From the NCBI RefSeq assembly GCF_009870125.1, contig NC_046683.1, forward strand, positions 61,953,869 to 62,017,868: a DNA stretch of 64,000 nucleotides, read 5' to 3'. The position numbers and the translations under genes were made by a program. Shown here piece after piece: positions 11,401-22,800 of this stretch. The notes below the pieces were generated by a model that was given only the letters and a program-made list of their open reading frames with translations, was not told the DNA's origin and made no database searches. The number at the start of each line of letters is the position of its first letter. Within the stretch, counting starts at the first letter, position 1. The stretch comes from Drosophila pseudoobscura. Lineage: Eukaryota > Arthropoda > Insecta > Diptera > Drosophilidae.

Positions 11401-14182
11401 AGCTGTCAATATTTGTCAGGAAGGATGGTGCGATGTCGGAAGGCCGTGTCCTTAAGACACCGACTCTCGTATACAGATGCACTCGTACACACATAGACAG
11501 AGCCGGAGGGGCTGAGGAGCTGGTGGCTGGGGGGGCTCGGGTGATGGCCCTGACCTTTGACATTAGCCACAGCACCGAAACACTCTCTGGCCTCGGGCAA
11601 CAAAATTTGTTTATAATTCAAATAGCGGAATACAGAAAAAAAAACTATGCAACAAAAATGGAACAATACCGAAAACAAGGCAAGAAAAACACGTTAAGCA
11701 AACACGATAACGATACTATATAGATATGAGAGAGAAGGGAGCACAAGGACAGCAAGGACAACAGCAGGGACCTACAACAACTGCAGCGAAAACAACAACA
11801 ACGACAACGACAAGCGACAACATTCGACAACGACTACGACTACGACAAACAAAAACTCAGGCAAGCAAATTTATTTCAATTTAAAAATTTTGGTCACGCT
11901 CAACACAAAAAGCGAGTTAAGCGAATGGGCGGAACGGGATAGGACCTAGGACCAAGGGCTGAGGACCGAGGGCTGAGGACCGAGGACTGAGGGCCGCCGC
12001 CGCCAGTCGGGGCTTCCCATTTGTATAATTGCTGGCGTGCCGGAGGAGAAAAACGGTTCTCCGCTCTCTGCTTAGTCTTGTCTTGGCCTCTGGCCCCCAA
12101 GATGCCTAGTTTATGCCATGACACGATCCAAGGACGCTTGACAGCAAATGGATAAGGACATTATCAACTGTGGACATGCGGGAGTTTAGAAAAAAACCAA
12201 ATATGAAACTGGCCAAAAAGTGGCGCCAGCTAATATTGAAATTGGAGATGAACGATGGATATGCATTGAATGATGATTCAACAGATTAAATATCAGATCA
12301 AATGGGAACAGCAAGAAGTCCTCAGACCTTGGGTGTCTTTGTGTCTAATCGTGACTGATTTCTGAGCTCACGCTGCCATCTCCAATTGAATATTTGCGCA
12401 ATACAAATGGCCAACCAAGCAACCAACCAACCAGCCAGAGCCAGCGAGCCCACGAGCCAGCGACGATTTATGTCTGGGAATTAGTTGATATGCATTGGCG
12501 ATTCGAAATCGCAGACAGGCCAATGCCAACCGCGCTGCAAAGTGGAGGAGGAAGTGGAAGTGGAACTGGAACTAGCCAGGCGGCGGGGGGCCTTGACAAT
12601 GGCAATGAGAACGAACGAGCCAGACTCGTGTGTTGACATCGATTGACAAGGTGCCGGGGGCTGGGGACACTGAAGGACACCATACCACATCAGACCACAC
12701 CACACCACAACACAACACAACGCACCACATGAGAGGAGGAAACTTTTTTGCCCCCACGACGCGTCGAGAACAAAAAATGAAACGTGAATGTCGTTAAGTT
12801 GAGGCAACCACGTGTTGTCCTTCACTTGAGCTGTGGGGATGGCTATATGCAACAAGCGGACCAGAAGTTGGCCAACGGCCATAGCCATGTGGGGGTGGGG
12901 GAGGGAACTAGACCAGGTGTGCTCTTTATGTGTGTATGTGGTCAGTATATTGTGGCTGTTGTGTGGCGGAGAAAACTATCAAAGCGTTTGGATAGGCCAC
13001 ACCACAATTGAAGTGTCCTTGAAGGCAATCAACGAAATGATTGCCAAATTAGGGGGTTCGGCCGAAGTTACTGAAAACTTTTATTCCACACAAGTTGGTC
13101 AATTGGCATACAATAAGAGTAAAATACGGCGCCAAACGAAAACCAGATGGAACTTCAAGTTTAAATGGTGAATTAAGGATAATTTGTGGCACTTACCAGC
13201 ACTTAGCGTTGTCAACAGCTCATACATTAGCCAGTCGTCATCTGCAAGGAAAACTTAATTCAAATAACGAATCCAATTGCCCAAACTAATTATTGGTCAG
13301 AAGTGCGCAGCCACAAACTGAAGAGCTAAAGAGCTGCGGAGCTGCCACCCCATGGCTGATTTATGCTTTCAGGCGTCCCAAGGCATGCGTCCATTTTGCC
13401 ACCCCCCGCTCCTGCTCCTACTCTTGCTCCATCCCGGCACAAGCAGTATATCCTTCAACTTGACCACACCACCATGGAACGGGTGGGGGGGCCGGTGTTC
13501 CGTTCCGTTCGGTTCTGTTCTGTCCTGTGTTCTGTGTGGAAGGAAGGTCTGGCTGTTCTTCATATTGTGGTGTCTTTGTGTATGGCTTGGGCGCGTGTGT
13601 GTGTGTGTGTCTGCCGTGCCTGTGTGAGATGTCCTTGTCAAACACTAATGGCGTCGTCGCCATTGCCATTGTCCTTGCCAGCGTGTTAATGTGCGACAGT
13701 TTCCTGCTGCCGTCGACGGCCAGCTATGACGTTTCCTTCCCACAGCTGTATATGTCTCTCCTTATTTATGCGCTTTCCTCCTCCGATTTTTTCGGTGGCA
13801 GCTGAAATCGAATGAAACGAAGCCTTTTAAAATGCTGTGTGCGTGGGTGTGTGGGTTTTTTGTGGGGGAGAACAATTGAAATGTAGTTACGTATGTCGTA
13901 AACCAACAGTCTATGCCATTTCTTAAGGAAATTGGAGAGTCGGGACCTTCTCGTCTGATATACGAATGTACATATGTACACTCGTACATATGTGGGCTTG
14001 TCCATCCTACCACTGGTTCACTTGTTGGGGGTTATCTCCTCACCTGTTATACGTTCTCTCTCTCCGTCCGCCTGCCAATGACTCATCTGTCGGGGGACAT
14101 CCTCATTCCTGCCACTGGCTGCCTGGTTCATCTGGCTGCTGATTTATGTTTTCCTTTTCTTATTCGGTTTCTTCTTTTGCAG

Positions 14183-14288
14183 AACATATGCCTGTGCAGT
14201 TTTCCATCGATTTTCGTCTTGCGCCACAACGGACTGGGGATGAAACACCAAACACATAAAACGGATTTGATATTAAAAAAATATGCAG
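14183..14288 (+). other. exon-like segment (strong acceptor and donor), untranslated at most
   Basis: A long pyrimidine tract with TTTGCAG is followed about 105 bp later by ATGCAG and GTAAAA. A short frame from the ATG at 14240 ends in the wrong phase to join the exon at 15317. It could be a 5' UTR exon or a decoy. Confidence 0.2.
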
Positions 14289-14620
14289 GTAAAAACAAAA
14301 ACCCACTACTCTCCAATTTATCCGCTGTGCCTGTGTGCGAGTGTGTAAGTGGTTCGCTCCCAATATGCTACAAGGAACAACCGCAAACAACGACAGCGTG
14401 CAACACAAAAGGTTTGGTTTCACCAACAACCCAACAGTGCGGTGCGGCTTATCGGTAAATGCAACATGGCGACGGCCGCGTCACGTCGCGTCGTGGCGCC
14501 GCTGAATTGTTGTTATTGCGCGGTAGTTCCCATTTGTTAACGGAAAAACAACACACACACAGACGGCAGCAGCCTCTCATGCATACAAATTGCAAAATAA
14601 GGAACTCAAACACAACGAGC

Positions 14621-14665
14621 ACCGCACCGCACCGCACCGCACCGCGCCTCATCGCATCGCATCGC
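14621..14665. repeat. pentanucleotide tandem repeat (ACCGC then ATCGC)
   Basis: Five ACCGC units are followed, after a short interruption, by three ATCGC units. The second block looks like a point-mutated version of the first. Confidence 0.9.
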
Positions 14666-15068
14666 ATCTCCATCCCATCCAATCCACACTCCACTGTGTG
14701 TGCAAGTGCCACACTTTAAATTGAAAAAATAATGCTCAAATTCGACGACAGTGCGGCAAGGTCGCTTCGCTCCAAATTGTGGTGAAGAGATGCTAGGCTG
14801 CCGCCAGAGCTCCCCTGCCACAATGCCAAACGCAAATATTTATTGCCACTGGACGAAGATCGGACATGTCAATAAACAGCAATTTGCTTTGCGACGGCCG
14901 AATGCGTAAATTAAATTAAACCGTCGACAACAAATGCACTCTTCTGTTATGTTCTATAAATGTTGGCGAGCTTTCATAATTAGTTTCAATTTTAATCACC
15001 ATTTTATCCGAAAGAATTAACAAAACAAAACAAAAGCGCCGCTATGCTGCCAGGGATGGGTAATGGCG

Positions 15069-15076
15069 ATATCGAT
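15069..15076. promoter_or_regulatory. DRE-like site TATCGATA
   Basis: A perfect TATCGATA palindrome lies about 240 bp upstream of the exon at 15317, and a second ATCGATAT lies about 60 bp downstream of it. DRE is a common Drosophila promoter element bound by DREF. No transcription start was identified here. Confidence 0.35.
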
Positions 15077-15316
15077 ATCACAGAAATGTGATCTTCCATA
15101 TGACTTTCTATGTGATATTTTTTCCGATATCAGGATCGATATTTTCTTGCCATGAAAAACGATGGAAAATATGAATTTTTATTGAATTTATTGAAGCACA
15201 TGCAAACTTTCACGGACAGCAAAAACAGAGAGTGAAAGAGCCCCGAGTGCAATATGTGAACACATGGGAATCCGATGAACCAGGGGCATTAATCAATTTG
15301 TGTTTACATTTTGCAG

Positions 15317-18063
15317 AAACAAGAAAAAAGGCGCGAACTGCGCCTAAAGCGATTCTGGCGCTCGCCGAAAACAACCTCCTCGGACGACTCCACGGGCTAT
15401 GAGAGTCCGACGCGAACGAAACCAGCAGCAGCAAGTGCCAGCAGCAGCGATGGGCAGCGTTTCAATCATCTGCACTACACCAGCCTATCGCAGGGCTCTG
15501 GCACCTCATCCTCGGCGGGACCGGCGTGTCTCGGTCCAGGGGGTGGTCTGACTGCATCCACCACTGGGGCAGGGTCATCCGGGAACAACAAGCCATCCTG
15601 TTCGCTGCCACTGCTTCAGGTGTGGCCCAGCCAGGTAGGCGTTATCTCTTTTTATTTTGCTGTTTGCTCTCTGTGTTCGTTTTGTGAGCGATTGTGTGTA
15701 TGTCTCTTCGTGCGTGTGTGTGTGTGTGTGCGTGAAAAATAAAATACAACAAACATACAGGAAACGTGCAGAAAGCAGCAAAAGCTTTCAATTTTGGTAC
15801 ATTTTTTTAGTTGGTTTTTCTTCCCTAGTTTTGAAATTAAACATACATATGTGAGGTTATGTTGCGGTCAGTTGCGCTGTGCCTTTTGCGTTAATTTGTT
15901 TTCCAACTTCTCTCTTCCCCCACCATACCACACCACCACACATATGTACTACCACTGCCATCACAACCACACCACACCACACACCACCACCACACCACCC
16001 ACCTCTTATTTTGTGTGTGCGTTGCGTGTTCGGTTTGGTTTGGTTTGGTTTTGATTGCTGGCTGGTTTTCCGTGGTAGCCGCTCTTGCGCCAGGAGGGCT
16101 TCGTACAGTTGCGTCGTAACAGCGGCCCCGAGGGCCAGCGGGTATGGTTCCATTCAGTTCCTCACTTTATCAAGTCTCTCTCTCTCTCTCTACTCTCTCA
16201 CACAATAGTCTTCTTATCTTATTCCCTATTTACAACTACTACTACTACTACTAGTCCTAACTAGACTTTTTTGCATGCCTCGATTAACGTTTTTTGTCGC
16301 CAAAGCCTCCAACGAGAGCTCCTATCTATCCGTTTTTGACTACTTACTAACTGTATAATAAATATGACCGAACTACCCATCTTGTTGAGGTTATTTTGTG
16401 TATTCTACACGTGTTTTTTACGTAGAAACCCGTTTATCATGTATCTCTCTATTGGGAATTCTTTTTTGCTAAAGTATAGTACTATAATCCTTGCACAAAT
16501 GGCAGCGAGGGCTAACCACTAAGTTGTGGGAATAAATCAAACGAAATTCACTCGAAATTCGAAATTCATTGAAGTCCATGTATGTATTTCCCATACGAAT
16601 ATCTCCCACAACTTATCGTCCAGCCCTTGCTATACCCAAACAACACATTGTGTAAGTAACCCCCACCCAAGATACCACCACACCACCTTGTATATATTAT
16701 GTATAGTATACCTAAAACACCCCCGAAATACTAAGTTTTTGAACCACCTAACTAAATGAATTCACCGCCCAGAACTCCCCCCACGGCCGAGACCCCCACA
16801 CAGCACCCAACAACCGGCTTACCCTGTCCCCAATCCCCAAAGAAACCTAGCCCTGACTGTTGCCCCACTCAAACGTTCTGTGGACTCTTGCAGGACTCAC
16901 CGCGCGGCGAGGCCGATGGCCAATCCTTCATATTCCCCGCCATCGTGGAGACGAATGTCAGCAGCAGCCTCCTGGCCGGAGGGAGCAGCAGCAACCTCAA
17001 TCTGAATGCCCGGCGCAGCCAGAATCATCTGACCCTCAGCACGGATCGGCGCAGCTCGCTATACTGTGATACCCTGCACGCCGGCGACTCGGGCATCGAC
17101 TCGGTGCAGGCATCGCCTTCGCCCAACGCCTTCATCGCCCCGCCGGGTGTGCTGAGCCTCCCCATGGGTCGGACAGGTGGTGGATCGTGCCACGTATCGC
17201 CCACAAGTACGCCTACACAGGGCTCCCCGAACCTGTCGCTGGGCCGGCGGGGCATCAGGAACAGCATCTGTGTGGTGCCCAGCGGCGATGGGGGGAGGCG
17301 CAAGTCTAGTGCCTTGCTCCACCCGGATCATGCCAGGCTGTTCGCGTTGAGGATGAAGCATGCGGCGGCTCTGGAACGGGCGCAGACATCGCCAGACCAA
17401 ACCTCCATCGAGGATGCCAATGAGTTCCATGACAACGGACTGGCCACCAATCTGCGGCTGTGCTCGGCCGCGTCATCGACGACGTCGTCGCTAACATCCG
17501 TGGCAGCGGTCAGCCTGGGCGGATCCGGCGGTGGCGCTGCCGGTGGTGGTGGCTGTGTGGTCGGGCTGGGCATTGGCAGCGGCGGCCTGGCCACCAGCAG
17601 TGGCAGCGGTGGCGCCTGCTCCTCCGGCTCCGCCTATGCTGTGGGCGCGGCGGGCGTCCAGCAGCGCGTCTCCGATCCGTGGCTGCAGCCACAATCGGAT
17701 CGGGAGCGAGACTCCCGGCATGATGGCCGTCGACGTTCCTCAACGATGACCGCCCGCTACTCCCTCTTCGATGCCCTCGACCTGGAGTACGTCCTACTGA
17801 GGGCCGCAGCCAGGGGTTCGGTGGGTCCGTACAGCCTCAGCGAGTCCATACACAAGCTGACCTTTACCCAATCCCTGGCGTTTCCCGCTCTGGCCCGTGG
17901 CCTGGCCACCAAGCGTCGCCGATCGGCGACGCACACGAGCTCCAGGCCCCTGAATCCGCACGAGTCCGGGCTGAACACCTGCGCCAAGGTGGTCACTGCC
18001 GTGGTGCTGGTGGCGCTCTCCTTCATGGTATTCTTGATAGTGTACAAGTTTGTGCGGACGTGA
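15317..18063 (+). CDS. tail-anchored Ser/Gly-rich membrane protein, 3' exons (5' end not found)
   Basis: Three phase-0 exons, join(15317..15634, 16079..16141, 16894..18063), give the last 516 residues. The first visible exon lacks an in-frame ATG and is preceded by TTTTGCAG, so at least one upstream exon exists. The visible part starts with a basic stretch (KRRELRLKRFWRS), then low-complexity Ser/Gly/Ala sequence. Several kinase-type RRxS motifs follow (RRSSLY, RRKSS, RRRSST), with a GDSGIDS motif. A conserved-looking segment near the end starts YSLFDALDLEYVLL. The last 25 residues form one hydrophobic helix (VVTAVVLVALSFMVFLIVY) capped by KFVRT, the layout of a tail-anchored protein with a cytosolic N-terminus. 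I do not recognise the family. The frame is also open for 46 codons upstream of the last acceptor (ATG at 16756), so an alternative start or acceptor is possible. Coding-like sequence continues past the TGA; see the extension entry. Confidence 0.82.
15635..16078 (+). other. intron of the tail-anchored protein gene
   Basis: It runs from CAG/GTAGGC to GTGGTAG/CC, phase 0. It is rich in CCACACCA-type and GT repeats, and nothing else is seen. Confidence 0.75.
16142..16893 (+). other. intron of the tail-anchored protein gene
   Basis: It runs from CGG/GTATGG to CTCTTGCAG/GAC, phase 0. The last 138 bp are open in the frame of the next exon, are Pro-rich if translated, and begin with an ATG at 16756. 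Confidence 0.72.
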
Positions 18064-18228
18064 GGTTTGCTCCTGGCCCCGTCGCCAGAGTTGCCAGTCA
18101 CATATCAGGCCAACTACGGACTGGATGATTCCTCATCATCCATCATCTCATCAGCTGGCCGCAGTCTGGGCAAACACATGTCGGGGTTCAGGAGCAAATT
18201 AGGTCTGCGGGAGGCCGACTTTGAGTGA
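18064..18228 (+). CDS. in-frame 3' extension after TGA (candidate stop-codon readthrough)
   Basis: After the TGA at 18061-18063 the same frame stays open for 54 codons to a second TGA at 18226. The translation looks like protein: it includes VTYQANYGLDDSSSS, then SAGRSLGKHMSGFRSKLG, ending READFE. It is rich in Ser and charged residues, unlike the AT-rich 3' sequence beyond. The first stop directly follows the membrane helix, so the extension would add a 54-residue tail on the lumenal or outer side. Splicing around the stop is less likely. The good donor GTGAGG at 18060 and the acceptor GCCAG at 18088 would leave an intron under 30 nt, and no other donor was seen in the needed phase. Confidence 0.65.
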   Translation, partial: GLLLAPSPELPVTYQANYGLDDSSSSIISSAGRSLGKHMSGFRSKLGLREADFE

Positions 18229-19810
18229 TCCCTTCTGAAAGGGAAAGCAGTAGACAACGCGTAGGCAGACGTATGTAGATGTAGGTGCAGGTGCAGGTGC
18301 AGAAAAAGTGCGTATTGAAAATTTTTGTGATAAACTATCAATGAAAAGCAAATTTTCCACAAAAGAAGAATTCAAAACAAAACCAATAACGAAAACACAA
18401 CTAAGCAAATGGATAGATAACAAATTAAAGGCTTAAACAATTAGTAAACCGCTTCAAGAGGCTTGCCAGAGTTTCATATAAAAATAATACAAAATAATAT
18501 TTTTTTATATATATAAAAATCGAATCGCTGCTCGCATTTCCTAGGCTCCTACTTAGCAAAAAGATTTTATAATAGAACTCTATAGACTCCTCCTCCCCTC
18601 CCACAAATAAGACAAGGGGGCAAGGAAACAGAAACAGAAACGGAAATGGAAACCATTTCACTGTTTGCAGTTACAGTTACAGCTGAGAAGTGCCTAACTT
18701 TTTGAACTTCTGGCTATTTTTCTTCCCGTAAAATCGAATTTATCAATCAATCGGCAGCTGCTTTGAAGGGAAAGGACTCCCTCTAGGGAAGGTACTTTGG
18801 TGGAGGGCATTGGAAGGATATGTGATGATGGATTTTGAGTTATTTGTGCGCAATCGGTAAGATTTTCATCAGAACTTTGGTTATAAAGTAAAACATATTC
18901 CTGCTAAAACCTCCCCCACATGTTAATGTTATTTCTATTAGTTCAACACTTGATTTTGATCTCTGATATTTATATTTATTTCCTGAAACCTTTTCCGCCC
19001 CATCAACATTCCTTGCCAGCCTCCAAGAACACCATGTTAACAACATTTTAGTGCTGAATAATTGGCTTTAGCCCTTAAGCAACAGGAAACCCCTTGCTTG
19101 GAAGAGATCAATGGAGATCAATGTAACCTACCAGTAAATAATGTACTGTACTGTACTGACCTGTTAGATGGCTGATTGCAGGGCAGACAGACGATATATG
19201 GAAATCCAGGCATATTTAAACAACATATTTACGGTAGCTATATATACATACATATGTACTATAGTTATACAAGCAAATTATAAGTATATATACGAGTCTA
19301 TATGTAGGTACTACGAGCATAGTATTGTATGTACATATGTATGTGGGTGTTTATAAACGTATATATTTAAGCGGCTTAAATGTGACAAAGCACTTGCTGA
19401 AATACCAATACAAAAGAAAACTATCTAACTCTACTCTTGACTCGCTGCCTTACTTTCCTCTAGTGAAAATAGTCGAAACGAAACTAAACGATAAATACCA
19501 ACATATGTACGTGTAAACGAAAGCGAAAACCCAATTAACAAATTCTTCATAAATTGCTGCCTTACTTTCCTACACATTTGAATAAAAATCCTCGAAGAAG
19601 GATACAACTTGGACTCTTGGACTCGTCAGAGCGTTTTTCCAATTTCCTCTACGATTCTATGAGCTTGAACCCAATAGATTATGCAGAACAAAATCAATTT
19701 TATATATCTATAATGCTAAATATACAGATACATATAAATATAAATATATATTAAATGTAATTTTAAATAATTGATATTTAAATAAACGCTGGCTAATATA
19801 AAAATAAACC
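18229..19810 (+). other. probable 3' UTR of the tail-anchored protein gene
   Basis: AT-rich sequence without genes. The first canonical AATAAA pair lies at about 19780-19808 and is followed by a T/GT-rich stretch (19836-19870), which fits a poly(A) site and a 3' UTR of about 1.6 kb. The extent is inferred. Confidence 0.4.
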
Positions 19811-19870
19811 CTTTTGTTGTGTAAGCTTAAGCAATATGTTTGGTTTTTTTTTTTTGGTTTGTTTTGGTTT
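19780..19870 (+). terminator. candidate polyadenylation region
   Basis: Two AATAAA hexamers (about 19781 and 19802) are followed within 30-60 bp by a TTGTTGTG stretch and a run of T then GGTTTG, the usual downstream U/GU element. Confidence 0.4.
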
Positions 19871-22800
19871 GCCTTTGCTTCGTTATGCATAAATCATTCT
19901 TGTGAATTTGTCGCCTGGCATGGCATTTCATCAATATTGTACGAGCATGTGTTTGTGCATAGCCTGGGCTGGGCATCCTGTTCGTTTCTCATTTTCCATT
20001 ACGATTGGTGTGCAACGACTATGGTTAAATACACCTACATATATATATTATATATTATATAAACTTGCATATTAAATGTCACACTATACGAGTATATAAA
20101 AAAGGCAAAAGATGAACCACAAAAACAAAACCATCTGTAAACCGTAACAGTAAGTTGAAACGTGCAACAATAAAAGAAGAACTTTTCAAATAAAAATACA
20201 ACATTTGTGTGTTCCATTTTTCTGGCTCTGTTCGATTCGATTCGGTTCGTCGCATCTTTGGGTTCTATTGTAAAGGTAAAATATATTCGTACTTCGCATT
20301 TATCTCTGTGTTTTGCCTGTGGCTTCCTGGAATTGTACGTCCAACGTCCACTAATTGAGAGTGACGTGCCGGAGTCGGATCCAATGAAGGTGCGATGAAG
20401 ATGGGGCCGGATGATGATGATTTATGAACAGCTTCGATTGGCAGCAGAACAAGTTGGAAAACTGTTTGGGAATACTGGCATAAATGAATACTAATTAAGG
20501 GAATAAATGCGGCAGGGGTTGGTTTCTGGCGTCTGGTGTCTGGGTGGCCAAGAAAAATGTATAAAAATCGACTGAAAGTTCGAAGCATGCAAAAAAAAAG
20601 AAGTTGTGCAACAAATTTTACAATACTGCAGAAGGTCAAGAGAAGGTAGGCATACAAAAATGGAATTGAATTGAAATTCCCCGTAAATGGTATAATAAAA
20701 ATTCCTCAAATATTTTACTCTTCATTTTAATTGAATTGTTTGTATAAAAAGCGAGAAATACCCGGAAACGAGGACAAGGAATATGGAGGGGACTGGCTTG
20801 CTTTAGCAAATGCTCTTTCCGAATAATCCTTACTTTGAGGATAAGCATAGGATTGTGTGGATAACACATCCCTGAAGGCTTTGAAACAAATAAGATGACT
20901 ATTTTTCTTAGTAGAACAGAATTTAAAAAGCATATCCCATCGGCCAATAATTGATTTGTCAATGGGTTGTTCTCTTGGCATATTTATGCAATCGATTTAG
21001 TGAAGATTGATGAGCCCCGAGCCCACCTCAGAAGTTGTGTTGACCCCTTAAAAGCATCCTTAGCAGATCCTGGCCCACGCAATCACAGTTGGTACCCAGA
21101 TAATTATCCAACTTCTTGGAGAGGGGACGCATTCGGCTTGGGCTTAGGCTTGGGGCTTTATGAGCATGAGATTCTCGGTGATAAATCGTGCTGTCGTTGC
21201 TTGTCTGCGCATTTTCGGTTGAATTGCTAATCCAAATAATTAACCAAACTCAATTAGATTTGCTAGAGAACATATACATTACATACACATGTATATTGTA
21301 CGAGTAGAGCCCACATGTGTGTGGTGTGTTTGTTCTCCAACTAAGGCAAAGCCTCTTCCCAAACGAAATGAAATGAAAATACAGACAAGACCCAATGCCA
21401 TGCAAAGGCAAAAGGAAAGGCAAAGGACCAGGCATTCGGCACAGATTGAAAGAACTTGGAAGGGGTCATTTGATGAAAGCTGTGCCAGGATTAACCGGGG
21501 GCCGTGCTGGGAGAGAATCAACTGCCGGCTGGGACTAGTCCATAATTAAGCAAGGAAACCACAAGGAAAATAAGTAAATTGAAGCCCCAACGAATCCGAA
21601 ACGCAATCGAACTCACAGGGGCTACGGCTCTGGCCTCTCTCTCTCTCTCTCTCTCTCTCTGTCAGCATTCATAACATAACACAGAGGTAAACAAAAGTTT
21701 TCATTCCCTGCTCTGATGGCCGGAAATAACGCATACGCAGTGTGTACACGTATACGTATTCGTCTGTGTGGCACAGAGTCCGTAACAATTTGTGAAATAA
21801 TTGAAATACAATTTTAACCGATTCACTGCCCTCGAGAACACGTGTTTCGATTTCAGACCCACTTCCACTTCCCTTTTGGCTTCTACATTAAATACATTTC
21901 AACATTTTTCCCTTTACTACTCGACTGGACTATTTCTGGCTTATACCCTTGCCAGAGTCTTTGATGATTTTGTCAGGGTATTTGCAGCGCAGCAAAGGAA
22001 GCTTTTCTGGCTCTGTAAAGTGCCTGTTTCTGTAGGAAGTCAAGAATCTTTAATTGATTATTGTATCTCATGGAACGATGCATCTGCAAGGGTATTTTAG
22101 GTACCTGTCCGGCCTGTCTGGTGTTGGCCCTTCTTTTCGGCTGCTGTTTGTGGCCTTTGATTATGCCTGGGAATATATATTTTTAGCACTCAAGGTTGCC
22201 CGAGCTACGGATGCTCATGTGGATGTGGATGATTTGAAAAGTGGTAGGCAACAGTTAGCAGAGGGACAGGGGATTTGTGAGGATGGATGGAGGGGTTAAG
22301 CACACACGAGCCGTTGCCATTGCCGTTGCCGCCGCCTTCTGAGCCACCAGCCACAAGCCACCAGGCCACCGATGATGGGGCAGGTGCACGGGGCAGTTGC
22401 AGTTATTTTCCTCTTTTTGTTCAAACTTGTTGCAAATACGTACAGCAGCGGTGCATCTGTCGAGGCCTTGACTCTGACTGTGTGTGTCCTTGGATGATGG
22501 GAGGGGAGGGAGGAGGAGGGGGAAACCTTGTGCAAAAATTGAAAAATTTGTCGGCCTCCTATACACAAGAGCAATATACGTACGTACGTACGTACATATT
22601 TTCGGGGGCCTACGGAGGAGGAGCGTACGTCTATGGGATGTCAGTTGAAAGCTGTGGCCCCTCAAAGGAGAACTGTGGATAAATGCATGCAATCAAAATG
22701 GAATTTCCAAGTGTGTGATCAATTTCAGTTCTCGCCAGCAATTATTGCCGCCCTATAGTCGATTCATAACCATTTAAGACCTGATTTGCACCACAAGAAT

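Larger units (their letters stand above)
5313..15316. other. intergenic or 5' intronic DNA, no confirmed gene
   Basis: About 10 kb with only short, non-conserved reading frames. It could be the first intron(s) of the gene whose exon begins at 15317, since that exon needs an upstream phase-0 partner. It holds many short tandem repeats: GGTGCTTG-type at 6033-6081, CGTATC-type at 6117-6147, GGA at 6711-6742, ACCGC/ATCGC at 14621-14665. It also holds one candidate coding exon (8366-8431) and a DRE-like site (15069), listed separately. Confidence 0.55.

Noticed and set aside
13913-14458. 181-codon open frame
   Set aside because: Mixed hydrophobic/Cys composition typical of random open sequence; it runs through TACATATGTA repeats and shows no family resemblance.
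17025-17743. Minus-strand and alternate-frame ORFs over the last exon of the tail-anchored gene
   Set aside because: GC-rich coding exon producing shadow frames; the forward frame has phase-compatible splice sites and a membrane helix.
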